Positions 1 through 12,137 of a stretch of DNA of 64,000 nt are shown piece after piece (position 1 is the first letter of the stretch; each line of letters starts with the position of its first letter). This stretch comes from Platerodrilus igneus (lineage: Eukaryota; Arthropoda; Insecta; Coleoptera; Lycidae): the NCBI GenBank assembly GCA_036346225.1, contig JARFIW010001469.1:11440001-11504000 (forward strand), given 5' to 3'. A program made the translations under genes and the position numbers. The notes beneath the pieces were generated by a model. That model ran no database searches, was not told where the DNA came from, and saw only the letters and a program-made list of their open reading frames with translations.

Positions 1-15
1 CCCACTGTCCAGGCT

Positions 16-1341
16 TCACAGCCATACATATGTTTTGAGCAATCTTTTCCTTGTTTCTATGTTTGTGGTCTTTGAGCACAGTAGTTGCTTTTTCTTGCTA
101 AATGTAGCACGACCTTGTGCTAATCTTTGTTTTATATCTTTTGTGCTTTTCCCATCTTGCGTTATTTGGCTTCCTAGGTAGCAGAAATCCTTAACCTTTT
201 GTAAGTTCGTGTTACATATTTGTATTCTTGTTTTTGATTTATTTTTCCCTCCTTTGCATACTAGTACTTTAGTTTTACTTTTGTTAATTTTCATACGGTA
301 TCTCTCTGTTAGAACCGTTTCCATTTCATTGAGAGTAGCTTCTAGCTCTTCCTTGCTAGATGCTAATACCGCTATATCATCTGCAAATCTAAGCATATCT
401 ATTTTTTGTCCCTGCATAGTAATTCCAAATGTCTTCCTGCATTTGACAGTATTCATTGCCTCCTCAATGTACAAGTTAAAAACTAGTGGGGATAAGGAAC
501 ATCCCTGTCTTACCCCTTTCCTGATGTTTACTTCTCTACGTTCCTGCTCTAATTCTATTACTCCTGTTTGCTCTTTGTATAAGCTATGTACTATCCGTCT
601 ATCCCTATAACTCCTTCCGATCTTTTTGAGTATTTCGAACATTTTTTTCCATTTTACATTGTCAAATGCTTTTTCCAGATCTACAAATCCTATATATGCG
701 CTTTTCCCTTTCTCTATTGTTTTCTCCATTATCACCCTCAGAGCTAAGATAGCCTCCCGTGTTCCTCTGTTTCGCCTAAACCCAAATTGGTCTTCTCCTA
801 GTATTTCTTCAGCCTGTTTTTCCATTCGTCTTTGTACAATTCTAGTTAATATTTTTGATACGTGTGCTGTCAAGCTTATTGTTCGAAAATTTTCACATCT
901 ATCTGCTCCTTTCTTTTTTGGTATAGTTACTATGATGCTATGTTTGAAATCTTTGGGTATCTCGCCTGTCTCATACATATAGCTTACAAGTTGGAAGAGA
1001 CGTTCTGTTACTGCTTGACCAGCGGCTTTTAGAGTCTCCGCTTGCACCTTATCTGTACCGGGCGCCTTACCATTTTTCAGACCCTTTAATGCTATTTCAA
1101 ATTCATCTCTAAGTATAGGATATCCCAAGTCATCATTTTCAATGTCTGATTCCTTTTCTAATGCAGTTAGTTCTTCTCCTGCATATAAATTCCCTATATA
1201 TTCTTGCCATCTATCCACTTTCTCTACATTTTCTATAATGACATTTCCTCCCGCATCCCTTATATTTTTGCTATACGGTTCTATATCCCTAAAATTGATT
1301 CTAATTAGTTTGTATGCTTCATCTGTCTTTCCTACTTCCAT
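16..1341 (-). pseudogene. Reverse transcriptase of RTE-like LINE (frame-broken)
   Basis: A 441-residue open stretch with the canonical order of RT motifs. It has the APGTDKV block near residue 93, the GFRRNRGT block near 187, motif A GFVDLEKAFDNV with the catalytic Asp at residue 221, motif B RQGCSLSPLVFN near 278, and motif C FADD at 319-322 with both catalytic aspartates. The thumb region YLGSQITQDGK follows. The C-terminal part normally reading YVWSTALYGCETW is damaged by a small deletion, giving YVWL and a stop. The catalytic core is intact, so the copy is fairly recent, but the C-terminal lesion and upstream frame breaks make it a pseudogene of a mobile element, not a host gene. Confidence 0.85.
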
Positions 1342-1353
1342 CTTAGTTTGTAC

Positions 1354-2022
1354 CTATTTGCACTTTTCATCAATCCATTGTTCTTTAGCTTTCCTGCATT
1401 TTCGAATAATTTCCCATTTTATGGCTTTGTATCTCTGTTTTCCTGTTTCGTCTGATTTATTTTTGTATTTTCGTCTTTCTTCTATTAAATTCAGGATATC
1501 CTTTGTTATCCATGGTTTCTTATTTAGTTTTTGTGTATACCCCAGAATATCTCTGGCCGCCATGTCGAGGCTGGATTTAATGTTATTCAATTCTGTTTCT
1601 ACTTCCTTAGTATCAGATACTTTCCCGATATCTTTGAGCAATTCATTTGATTTTGTTTTTAATCTTTCTTGAATATCTTTCTCTTTTAGTTTCTGTAGGT
1701 CCAAGTGCCTTTTTCCGTTTCTTTTTTTCAAATTTTTAAATTTAAGTGCGGCCTTCATAATTACGATGTTGTGGTCAGTGTATATATCTGCTTCTGGGTA
1801 GCTTCTACAGTCTTTTACTTGATTCCTAAACCGTTGTCTAACAAGAATGTAATCTATTTGATATTTTCCTATATCTCCTGGCATCTTCCACGTATATCGT
1901 CTTCTAGCATGATGTTGAAATAATGTGTTTGTAATGATTAAATTGTTCTTGTCGCAAAATTCTACCAGCCTATTTCCTCTGTCGTTTCTAGTGCCTAAAC
2001 CAAGCTCCTTCCCTACCCTCAC
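1354..2022 (-). pseudogene. Endonuclease C-terminal half and linker of RTE-like LINE
   Basis: A 222-residue open stretch beginning in the exonuclease-endonuclease-phosphatase domain. It keeps the LGTRNDRGN segment, the IDYILVRQRF segment, and the terminal TDHN motif whose His is catalytic in AP-type endonucleases. It then runs into a lysine-rich linker leading to the RT. A frame break at about 1341-1354 separates it from the RT and another at 2022-2061 separates it from the endonuclease N-terminus (2061-2276, with MRKKIGYCVENYLQKNERV). In the less damaged copy at 36547-37266 these pieces are joined in one frame. Confidence 0.75.
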
Positions 2023-2872
2023 CTACCACGGCATTAAAATCCCCCGTAATTATTAAATTTTCATGTCCTTTTACGTGTCTTAATATGTCTTCGATATCTT
2101 TGTAGATTGCATTCTACCTCTTCGTCACTGTAGCTAGAGGTGGGCATGTATACTTGTATTATTACTGTGTTTACCGGTTTAGAGTCTAATCTAACCATGA
2201 GTACTCTTTCATTCTTTTGTAAGTAATTTTCTACACAGTATCCTATCTTTTTCCGCATAACTATCCCCACACCCAAATTTCCTTCCTCGGCTCCTGTATG
2301 AATTACCCTGAAGTCTCCACTCCAAAATCCCCGCCTCTGGCCACCGAACTTCGCTGATCCCTACTATGTCTAATGATAACCTATTCATTTCGATTTTAGG
2401 TTCTCTAGCTTACCCACTTGCTTCATAGTTCTAACATTCTACGCTCCGACTCGCAAAATGTTCCCGACTCTTATTCTTAACTTTCCGATCGCATCCTCCG
2501 AAGTAGTCCTCCCGGAGATCCGAATGGGGGACTATTTTAACTCGGAATCTTTTACCCCAGAGAATGCCATCATTTTATTATAATTTAGGTACGCTGTGTA
2601 CTTGGGAGGTAATGTGGTGGTTTTCCGTTGCCTTCCACATCGCGGTAGTGTGTCTTAGACTGCCATACCGACCCCTATGGTCTCTGCCAATCTAAGTACC
2701 GAAAGAGCCGCTGCCCTCTTTCGGGGACCTGTCTTAGTCTAGTTCCTCACTAACGACCCTACTACTTTGGTTGGACCTGTAGTTTGGCTCTTTAGCTCAT
2801 TAGAACACGCAAGCCATTTCACCTGTTCTAGTAATCTAGAACTTCGGCAAGGTGCAGGTCCTTTCGAAATGG

Positions 2873-3949
2873 AGGATAACTTAATGACGAAAAAAATAAC
2901 TGTACTTGAAGCTAATAATTATTATAAACAACAACTGGTAATGTTTTTGCAATACTCTAAACTGATGTTAATTGTGCGAAAGGCTTTACTGGAAAACTAT
3001 TCATTCGGCAAATATCTTAGCATTGGAGGATCCGCGGTATTCACAAGCTGCTTCACCCCCTTCACATACCTTACATGTGATTTTCCAATGCTCTTCCCGA
3101 AGGTACTACATTAGCCAGGAAGCGAGTCTTTTTACCTGAAAAATTTTGAATTTTGCCGAATCCTTGCTGTTCCAAGCAAAGTAGAGACCTTTAACGTGCA
3201 TGACAACATTCACACACGGGACCTCCATTTTATCTCTCATTCGAACAAGGGCGTATTTTTGTGGAAAATGCTGGCCTAACATTTTTCAAGCGGACCGTGT
3301 CGGGATTCGAACCTAGGACCTTGGGTGTAGTAGTCACACACATACCAACTATGCCACGGAGCCGCCTCTCCTTCGCATGCCACTGAAAATCAGCGAAATA
3401 GGGTATATATTTGTAAACAATAGAAGGGGAACTGAACTGCATCTAACAAGAAAGAGAAGCGGCTATGTTCAAAGACAACAAACATAGAAACAAGGAGAAA
3501 CTTGTTGAAAGCATATGTATGAAGTACAGCACATTATGTTTATGAAATAGGGGTAGTAGGACAGGCAGACAGAAAAACATTAGAAACCTTTTGAAACGTT
3601 GTGCTTTAGATGTATGAGGATGATAGAATGGACAAACAAAGTTAATAACAGAGTTTATAGAAATAGTAGGGGAATTAAGATATTCGTAGAAAAGCAAAAA
3701 ATTAGAGATATAGATGGGCAGGATACGTTCTAAGACATTTTTGAGGAATAGTGTGGGATATATTACAAACAGAGAGAAGAAAAAAAGAGACAGAGGTAGA
3801 TCTAGATCAGACTATTGCATGCAGATAGTGAAAGATGCAGACTGGAAATATCAGGAAAATGTACAGGTTAGTTCAGAATAGGAAACAATGATGGTACGCA
3901 TCTAACCAGTTCCAAAACAGAAGATCTAATGAACCACTGATACCGACAA
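2873..3949 (+). mobile_element. LINE-derived composite repeat (tail-spacer-tail)
   Basis: The sequence from about 2880 matches the downstream end of other family-1 tails (39480, 41265, 29465, 21850). A spacer of about 190 bp follows, ending in the block CTTCACATACC. A shortened LINE C-terminal region and 3' UTR then run from about 3390 to 3935, starting near AACAAGAAAGAGAAGCGGC and ending in a target-site-like AGATCTAATGA. The same order recurs at 29331-30180, 39480-39735 and 41187-46270, so this looks like a repeated non-autonomous unit built from LINE ends. A tRNA-SINE (3071-3366) is inserted in the spacer. The unit is cut at 3942 by the CR1-like LINE. Confidence 0.65.
3071..3366 (-). mobile_element. 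tRNA-derived SINE, full-length copy
   Basis: On the minus strand it starts GGCGGCTCCGTGGCATAG (box A region) and about 50 bp on has GGTTCGAATCC (box B), the internal RNA polymerase III promoter of a tRNA. The body continues through GTTAGGCCAGC and CTTGGAACAGC blocks to an end at TTACATG on the plus strand. It is 296 bp and co-extensive with the copy at 39750-40046. Flanks CCTTCACATACC and CCTTCGCATGCC look like a 12-bp target duplication with two later changes. Confidence 0.85.
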
Positions 3950-4377
3950 TGTCTAATAATATAAGTTATTGCCGGAGTGGCGATAAATTGATTAATCAGT
4001 CATCTGAACTGAATGCTGGATGGACTAAAGTAATTAGTAATAATCATTATAAAAAGCGAACATCGAAACTAAACAAATCTGTTATAGGAACTTCAACTAA
4101 ATGTGATTTTAAGACTGCTAATAAATATACTTTTGTACATGTTTATAAGTTACACCCATCTACAACGAAGAGAGAGATCATGGATCAACTTCAAATTAGT
4201 TTTCCAGAGGCTATTTGTGAAAAAATTCAATCCAGGTATCCTAAATATTATTCGTCATTTAATATTACAATTCATGCATGTAATTATAAAGCGGTATGTA
4301 ATCCTGATATTTGGCCTAAGGGCTGCTGTGTAAATCGGTTTTTTCGCAGCAGACTGTTAATACAGAAATTAAGTTAA
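3949..4377 (+). pseudogene. ORF1-like C-terminal segment of CR1-like LINE
   Basis: A 142-residue open stretch containing VYKLHPSTTKREIMDQL, SFPEAICEKIQSRYP and DIWPKGCCVNRFF. This arrangement is typical of the region just before the endonuclease in insect CR1/Jockey-group elements. The first ATG at 3949 lies seven bases inside the element, so the natural N-terminus may be missing. It ends in a stop, after which the endonuclease resumes in another frame. Confidence 0.6.
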
Positions 4378-4429
4378 AATCCTGTCATAATATTAAGTAT
4401 CAACTAAAGTCTACTATAAGTAAATATTT

Positions 4430-5195
4430 TAAAGTGTGTCACCTAAATGTAGGAAGTTTACGTAGTTGCTTTTAAACAGACCAATTATCAATTATTTTGG
4501 AGTCATTACAATACCCAGATGTTGTATGCTTGACAGAAATTTTTTGTCTAGAGGAGGAGTTACTTTCTATAGCTCTTGCTAACTAAACGCTGACCAGTTG
4601 GTTCTGTCGCTCTGAACAAAAACGTGGTGGTATTGCTATTTTTATAAATATGAAAATTAGCTTCCAGGAAATTGGTCAAACTCTTAATTCCTTAGAAAAG
4701 CAATTTGGATGTGCCTTTACCAAAATAATAATTAAAAACAAAATTTATATTGTAACCTGTTTATATAGAATTCTTGACACTAAGAATCTCGGAATTTTCG
4801 TAAAAAATCTTGAGGAGCTGTTAAGCTCTATCAACATTAATAATCACCCACACTTTGTATGTGGCGATTTCAACGTAAACTTTGATGAAGCCATACAAGA
4901 TAATTATGTTATTCAAATTGTGACTTTATTTGGTTGTGATGGCTTAGTTAAATGTTTTAATGACTACGCGAGAGTACAACGTAGATCAGACATTACTACA
5001 AACACTATCACAGATAATATTTTTACTAATGTACCTATTGATAGTATCTTTTGCAAGATGATTTTGTCTAACATCTCGGATTATTATATGCAATTAGTTT
5101 CTTATAAAATTGAACCAAACCCAATTAGTAACATCAGTTTATTAAGTAGAAACTTCAAAAATCCTGATAAGTTAAAGGTATTTAGGTGGTTTTAA
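4430..5195 (+). pseudogene. AP-type endonuclease remnant of CR1-like LINE
   Basis: The N-terminal part (from CHLNVGSLRS at about 4438, with VVCLTEIF at about 4518) contains stops near 4474 and 4584. An open stretch from 4650 carries FVCGDFNVNFDE, with the GDFN metal/phosphate-site residues at residues 72-75 of that stretch. The final catalytic motif, normally SDH, reads SDY at about residues 143-145, so the catalytic histidine is lost. A frameshift near 5190 ends it. The endonuclease is dead. Confidence 0.65.
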
Positions 5196-5587
5196 GTGCC
5201 GCAGACTGGAGTCTACTTTATTCTAATTCAATCGATATAAATAATAAGTTTTGTATTTTTTTGAATAAAATTTGGCAATACATTGATATAGCTTTTCCAT
5301 TAATTACTAGAAAAAACAGTAGATTAACTAAGAGTAACCTTTGGTTTATTACTGAAATACGAAATCAGTCGAAATACCTAAGGGAATTAAATACTGACAT
5401 CAAAACATCAAAAAATCAATAACTAACTAATTGCTATAAATTACTATTAAAATACCACAAAGATGACATTAGGTATTTAAAAAAAGTTTATTATGGGAAC
5501 AGACTAATAAATGCCAAGAATCATACTCGAGCAGGCTGGAGCACAATAAAACAGAAAGTTAATTATTCTATACTTCCTTATCCAAGT

Positions 5588-7280
5588 GTGTTTAAGGATG
5601 ACAATTGTCCGTATTCTTTAAACTTTAAGGATGCTGCAGAAGCCTTTAATAATTATTTTTTGGATTCTATTGCCAAACTTACATCTAAATCAGAATTCAC
5701 TGCAACTATTTGCCACTTTAACTATCTTTCATTCTTTCTAGCTCCTGTTACCTCAGAAGAGATTAAATCCATTATAATTAGAAATGGTTGTAAGGCTCAT
5801 CAGGTTATGATAATATACCTGAATCCCTATTAGCTGATGTCGTGGACATAATTGCACCTGTGTTAAGAAATCTAATTAATGAGTCATTTTCTAGCGGAAT
5901 CTTTCCGGATTCCCTAAAAAAGACAGTTGTAGTTCCGATTCACAAAAAGGGAAAAAGAAATATTATTAGTAATTATAGACCTATATCTATTTTATCTGCC
6001 ATGTCTAAAATAATCGAAAAACTTTCTACATTAAACTATATTGGCGTTTCTTAACACTAATAAAATATTAAATACAAATCAGTATGGATTTATAAAGGGT
6101 TTTTCTACTCAAGATGTTATTATTAGTACAATCAATGAGATTTACAATAAAATCAACAGGAAATTATTAACTGTTGGAATATTTTTTGATTTTGGCCATG
6201 CATTCGAGACAGTGCAGTACGAAAATCTTTTGGCTAAATTATTTGTATATGGTATTAGAGGAGTGCCTTTTGATTTGGTCAAATCCTATTGATCTGGTAG
6301 GACATAGTGTGTATCTCTTAAATCAAAAATAAATAATAGTATATCATCGGATAAGAATGTACCTATAGGAGTACCACAAGACAGTGTACTGGGTCCCTTC
6401 TTATTTCTATTATTCACTAATGATCTTAACATTACAAAACCAAATAAGACTACACTGTTTGCTGATGACACCACTATGGTCTTATCCGCCAAAAAGTGGA
6501 ATGAATTAATCCAAATTACATATGATAGTGTTCATTACATGAGCAATTATTGTTCAGAAAATGGTCTTATACTTAATTTTGACAAATCGAATTTTCTTCT
6601 TTTCTCAACATTGAAAAATGATCGTAGCTTGTTAATTAGGGGCCCGAATAATAACACCATAAAACAGTTAAATAGTGTAAAGTTTTTAGGGGTAAATGTG
6701 GATCACTGCTTATCATGGCATGACCATATTAATGCAACTTTAAATAAACTCAAGAAACAAAGTTCTATTATTTGGAGGTTGACATGCGCTATTAATACTG
6801 TATATTAAAACTCTACTATTTTGCTAATGTTCAATCCATCTCTTCATATGGGGTTGTGGTATGGAGTAACTCATCAACTCTTGAAAACTATTACTGTTGC
6901 AAAAAAGAATCTTAAGACTATTATTTTTCAAACCATTCAATTATTCGTGTCGTGAGCTATTCAAAACTCACAATATCCTGACTGTTCCATCCATTTACAT
7001 TTTGCATTCTATCCTGTATGTTAAACAGAATATTCACAATTATCTTCAAACAAATCAAGTTGTTAAATATAATGTAAGAAACTCTGACCTGCTACGTATT
7101 CCTCAACATCAAAGAACACTGATTCAAAAAAGTAGTACTGTGACACCTCTTACGGTTTACAACAACTTACCTGTATTTATTAAATCTCTGCACAATTTTA
7201 CAAAGTTCAAATTTGCTGTAAAACAGTTGTTATTAAATAACACCATATACTCTATCAAGGAATTTTTAGAACCAAAGTAA
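5588..7280 (+). pseudogene. Reverse transcriptase remnant of CR1-like LINE
   Basis: RT blocks appear in order but in several frames. VVVPIHKKGKRN and NYRPISILSAMSKIIEK lie at about 5925-6020, NQYGFIKGFSTQDV at about 6079, and motif A FFDFGHAFETV at about 6183. Motif B reads GVPQDSVLGPFLF at about 6370, with Asp replacing the usual Gly of QGS. Motif C LFADDTT is at about 6457. The C-terminal stretch 6897-7280 includes KRILRLLFFK and NNLPVFIKSL. At least four frame breaks occur, so it makes no full protein. Confidence 0.75.
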
Positions 7281-7937
7281 AAAAAAGAAAATTGGGTACT
7301 ATGATGACTTATATACTTTATTACTAATTTAGTAAATAATAATTTAAATGTAGTGTTCTGACAAACAAATTCTGTACTGTAGGGTAGTCTGGAATATTAC
7401 ACTATTGTTTTAATGTAAATGACATGACCAATGTATACATTATTTACCGACTAATAGAATTTGAATTTTGAATTTGAAGATAGCAATTCCAAAGTTGTAC
7501 CAAGCAAATTGGGACAACAAAAAGATACACAATAAGTCGCCTAAATTAAGTAGGTGATTGTACAAAACGGCATACCATAATTTACATTTCAATATAACTG
7601 TCTTTTTTGTTCTAACTCAACTAATCAAACAAGTAACAATACTTTGAACAATAAGTCACATCCATACAAAAAGAAACTCCAAGAAAAGAAAACAACGATT
7701 TATTTTCGATCGGGTAAAATGGCATTTTCATGATGAGTCTTTTCATATCTTTTAAAAATTAACTACCTACAACTAACGATGTGAAGTGATATAAATATTT
7801 ACAATGAATTAAAACAACAATTCTTAATAATACTAGCTATAACAATATTTCTACTTAGAGGTTAAAACTAATAATAACTACAAAAAGTTCACATTATGTC
7901 TCTGCATTTTTTATAAAAATCTACCTAATCAAAATGA

Positions 7938-9427
7938 TCAGCAAGATGGCGCACTCCTACGTCTAGGTCTAAGACCCAACCAAAAACCTTTATCTGGTAA
8001 TGGATTAACATTTGATGTGCTTAATACTAAAGAAATTGGTGTTTTTTCAACAGGTACAATTTCAAATTTATTCAAGATATAAACAATTATTATTTTAAGT
8101 TCCAGGAGAGCAAAGCGTGAACCTGCAAAATAAATTTTTGTAATGGATATTTAATTTCTGGGCATCTTAAACTCACCAATGCAACTCCTTGGTCCTGCTC
8201 CAAATGGTAAATAAGTAAAAGGTTTGATATTGGCTTTGTTTTCATCACAAAACCTTTCTGGATCGAATTTATCCGGATTTGGATGGTATTTAGGATCTCT
8301 ATGTATAGCATAAATAGGAATTTGGCACATAACATCACCATCTAGTAATAATGGTTTTTCTCCAGGTAACTGTGGTTCAATTGTGAATGATTTAGTTGGT
8401 TTCCTGTCAGTGACGGCTATGGGTGGCCATTTACGAAGTGATTCTAAAAACAAATAATTTTATTAGTACCAATCTAATAAAAGACGAAAATAAATCTCAC
8501 CTGATACAACCATTTCCATATATTTCATCCCTTGTAAATTTTCATAAGTTAAATTTTCCCCACACCTTTCCATAGTATCATCAACCTCTTTTCGTAGTCG
8601 TTCCTGTATCTGACGGTTTACAGCCAGTTCATAAGCAGTGTAACACATAGCAGTTGAAATCGTTCAAAGCCGCCCAAAAGAATACTAAGGCTTGTGCCGT
8701 TATGAGATCGACTGTAATTTCTGTTTGGCCGCTTTTAACTACTTTTTCTTGTGCCGAACGTCCTTTGCGAGCTTCCATTAATACAATACAATACGCATTT
8801 CTCTCCGAAATGTTATGGCTTCTTTTATCACTCTTCTGAAAAATGTTGATGATCTTTCACTAATAAATCTTATTTTTAACAATTTTGCCAGCATTGGACT
8901 TATTGCAGCAACAAAAAATTTAAGACTTTTTATTCCTGTGATATCGGTAGCATCCTTTCCCATTAAATAAAATTCGTTATCTCGATCTTTAAGTGAGATA
9001 CAAACAACCCCAAATGCTGTCGTTGCAATTACATCATTAGTAACTCTGGTGAAAGTGTCTTTCATTTCCATTGTTACATCTCCGCCTTGTTTTTCCAAGT
9101 AATCCGTGAACTGCTTTGCACATTCTGTAATTAGAGTAAGCATTGCGCGTAATTTACTGCTTGTAAATGCTGGACTAAGGACTGCTTGCACGTCACGCCA
9201 TTGTTCGCCACCTATAATGTATGTCAGTTAGAGGTTGCTTATCAATAAAGGAATAATACTTACCAGGCATCGCAAAAAGATTATTTGCCCAAAGCGGATC
9301 GGCTTCTTCTGACGCAAACATTCTATGCTCTGGAAATGAATCAAATTCCTTAACAGTGATTTGCTTGATAAGGTCAGGATCCCTTAAAATAAGGGCTGGC
9401 ACCAAAAACTGGTAAATTCCAATATAT
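7938..9427 (-). pseudogene. CYP9-type cytochrome P450 pseudogene, exons 2-5
   Basis: Minus-strand exon equivalents are 9264-9427, 8501-9211, 8177-8443 and 7938-8122, all with GT/AG borders matching copy B. The third block is 711 bp against 729 bp in copy B. A 16-bp deletion after EMRIV (about 8785) gives an immediate stop (IVLY then stop). Two 1-bp deletions near 8663-8680 then bring the net loss to 18, so the downstream part is back in phase. The ~120-bp frame-shifted region spans the I-helix GGFDT motif. The ExxR, PERF and heme loop ([11 protein letters not shown]) remain readable. No exon 1 or promoter is present in this copy. I see a recently dead duplicate; an unusual spliced RNA from the copy B promoter cannot be excluded. 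Confidence 0.9.
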
Positions 9428-10264
9428 CTACAAAAAATAAAGAAATAGAGTAAGTGATAAATATAAAGTATGATAATACTATAACTTACAAAATATGGTT
9501 AAGTCAAAAAATGTTATGATGGTCAAAAATTTTTTAGCAATGTATATGTTGCAATTCTGTGCAAGCTTTTGCGTTTATAATAAAAAATTAACTTACATAA
9601 TATTTCTTTGCTCAAGGCTTGATAAATACTTTAGTATAATAAATATTGCGGAATCAGCAAAAACTTGCGCAAGATATTATGTTATTATTGCAAAAATAGC
9701 GACCATTTAAAAATATCAGCAATTGCATTGGTAATACATCTTAATCAGACTAATAAAATCTGTTTTTCAAAGTTTAAAGCACATTTTAATTTAGCAATTT
9801 GATATAGAATTTATAAATTGTCCCTAAAAATTTTGAACTATTCCAATGCCAATCATTTGAACTGCATGTATTTGAGTAAGAAGTTAGTTTTCCGAAAATA
9901 TTAATAGTGTCTTAAGAAATAACTATGCTTTTGGTAAATATAGAAGAGATATTAAGTGTCCAATGTAAAATGAATAAAATTTACAAATTAAGAAAGCGCT
10001 CTTGTATTCACCATTTCTATACTATCTAGAACTTTGTAATAATGTGTGGTCCCTTAGACAGCATTACGTGCGGTTTGTTTATAAACCAAAAGAAGTTGCT
10101 TTATCGGAATCTTTGGCAACAACGTAGTTAACGTTTGATATGAAATAATTATATATTAAACTGCAATGTGCATTCATTTCAACATAAAGATTACAAACTA
10201 CGTGTATACTGCAATATTATAAATTACAAATGGTGAAAATCGATGACAATGTTTCAAAATAATT

Positions 10265-10510
10265 TTAACATAAGAGAGGGTGTAGCATAAGGGAGTGAGT
10301 TGGATCCATGCTATTTACAACTTTCACTTCTGACTTATCAAATGTCATCCGATAAGAGTGGAACATACATTTATACGCAGATGACAAACAACTCGTGTTA
10401 GTCTGGAAAGTATACAAAAACGGATGCAAAGGAATGGAATAAAATTTAACCCCAACAAAACCAACGTCATATAATTAAACTCAACCCCAATATAGCAAAT
10501 TCTTACAAAT
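10265..10510 (+). pseudogene. Reverse transcriptase relic in P450 intron, copy A
   Basis: Broken frames read like the RT motif B to C interval. A REGV...GSELDP block at about 10275 resembles GVPQGSVLGP, followed by TSDLSNVI and then [12 protein letters not shown] at about 10372, with the YADD box. It is in the opposite orientation to the P450 and is shared with copy B at 25125-25330, so it predates the duplication. It is a short fragment of a Jockey/CR1-group LINE. Confidence 0.55.
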
Positions 10511-11483
10511 GGAAAATAGTTATACAGTTATGGATGGAACGATTTTAAACATATGTAAATAAATGAACAATCTTATTTTTATCGAACACGAGAAATTTCT
10601 TCCATAGATTATGGGAGGATCCTCTTTCGAATCATAAGCAAAACTAAAAAAGTTGGGGAAATTCAGACATGCGCTACCAAAAATTGTGAAATAGTTTAAG
10701 CAACTCTTTATGACTATGTTTAGTTTACTATGTAAGTGCAGCATATTTTAATTTTTTATGAGGTACACGAAAAAAAAAGTTATTATTTGAGATTGTCTTA
10801 TAAATTTACTCCTCACTACAATTGAATAGGTTTGCTAAAACTCGACAATAGACGTATTTTTGTATTTGCAACTTTGCTGAATAACATTTTACATGCACGA
10901 GAGTGCCAGTATTAATACAGCCACCGTAGAGACACGATGGAACGCATACGTGTATAGTTTAAATATATTAATTTTTGTTGGATTCCACATCATAAAACTG
11001 TTGCACATTTTTAAACAAACCAGACTTGCATAACTTCGAAAATTTTACGTACTAAGTTGTTGGACATACAAAGGGTTCATCATGAAAACAGTAATAGTGA
11101 AACATAAGTCCAAGATAAAAATAAAGAATTACATTGATATTCTTGATCTCTTTTGAATATAGTATAAGTAACCAAATCATATAATTTCATTGGTACTATT
11201 ATGAAGTGAACTTGCTAAGCATACGCGAATAAGTATGTGAGAAATTAAAATTACCAATTTTTAGAAAATTAACAAGTGTGATATGGCAGATATCATGTAT
11301 TCAGATGACTAAAATAAGCTAAATGTTGTTTAAAGAATGTTTCAAGAATTATAATTGAAATAGTTGAACCAAGAATTACCTCTCTCGCAGTATACTTTTA
11401 AAAAATATGTTAATTCCCTATCTAATTTGCAACAATATTTCAAAATAGCTAAAGAACAAGAAATTTCTGTTATATAAATCAGA

Positions 11484-11770
11484 GTTTTGGTATGTGTGTG
11501 ACTACTACGCCCAAGGTCCTGGGTTCGAATCCCGACACGGTCCGCTTGAAAAATGTTAGACGAGCATTTTTCACAAAAATACACCCTCGTTCGGATGAGA
11601 GGTAAAATGGAGGTCCCGTGTGTAAGTGTTGTCACGCACGTTAAAAATCTCTACCTTGCTTGGAACAGCAAGAGTTCGGCAAAATTCCAAATTTTCCAGG
11701 TAAAAAAATCCTCGCTTTCTGGCCAATGTAGTACCTTCGGGTGGAGCATAGGAAAATTAAATTCAGGGGA
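11484..11770 (+). mobile_element. tRNA-derived SINE, copy A (5'-truncated)
   Basis: It begins inside the tRNA part (TGGTATGTGTGTGACTAC), keeps the box B GGGTTCGAATCCC, and runs through the same body as the copy at 39750. Direct repeats TATAAATCAGA at 11473-11483 and 11771-11781 are an 11-bp target duplication. The same insertion with the same target repeats is present in copy B, so it predates the segmental duplication. Confidence 0.85.
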
Positions 11771-12137
11771 TATAAATCAGAACTTAGATGAAACATGCAG
11801 AATCTTTTTTCGTTTTGCTTACTTGGGCTGTAATTCATAGTACAATTACTTTTAATTATTTAGAGAAAAAAATGATTTTCAATATGTATTTAAAGCGGGT
11901 CTGTGTTAATTATTACACAATAATTTAAGGATATAATGTTATAATTGTATTTTGAATTAGTCCGAGTTGATTACTACATTCAACTGATTTGCTCAGGTTT
12001 CCTGCAAATCTATTGTTTTTGAGGAATGGATCTGTACTGAGATTATAAATGATTTGTACAACGCTTAGTACAGTCAGTAATCTACCTTTTTCTGTTACTG
12101 CTTTATGTGAACCATTTGGTAAAATTTTTGTGTTTTA

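Larger units (their letters stand above)
1..2872 (-). mobile_element. RTE-like non-LTR retrotransposon (family 1), 3' end outside window
   Basis: Reading the minus strand from 2872 downwards there is a 5' UTR (about 2872-2460), an apurinic-type endonuclease region (about 2460-1730), a linker, and a reverse transcriptase (about 1100-16). The 5' UTR matches the LINE starts at 13164 and 27984, which fixes the 5' boundary near 2872, so this copy looks full length at its 5' end. The protein is of the kind often labelled craniofacial development protein 2-like, which derives from RTE/BovB-type endonucleases. Frame breaks near 2061-2022 and 1354-1341, and a deletion near position 30 that removes about 16 bases, make it non-autonomous. 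I place it in the RTE clade from protein flavour and from the (TGA)n tails of other copies; the clade name is an inference. Confidence 0.85.
3942..7484 (+). mobile_element. CR1/Jockey-group LINE, degenerate, inserted in a LINE tail
   Basis: An ORF1-like C-terminus (3949-4377), an endonuclease (about 4430-5195) and a reverse transcriptase (about 5590-6810) with its C-terminus (6897-7280) follow in order on the plus strand. The 3' end carries AATTTTGAATTTGAA-type repeats at about 7450-7484. Many stops and frameshifts interrupt it. The left flank (AACAGAAGATCTAATGA) and right flank (AGCAATTCCAAAGTTG) are contiguous at 22305-22340 in duplicate copy B, which therefore shows the empty site. The superfamily call rests on the ORF1-end and RT flavour. 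Confidence 0.8.

Noticed and set aside
209..1672. Plus-strand open frames of 118-176 codons over the first LINE
   Set aside because: They are antisense shadows of the LINE RT and endonuclease; their residues (serine, leucine and phenylalanine runs) mirror lysine-rich coding on the other strand.
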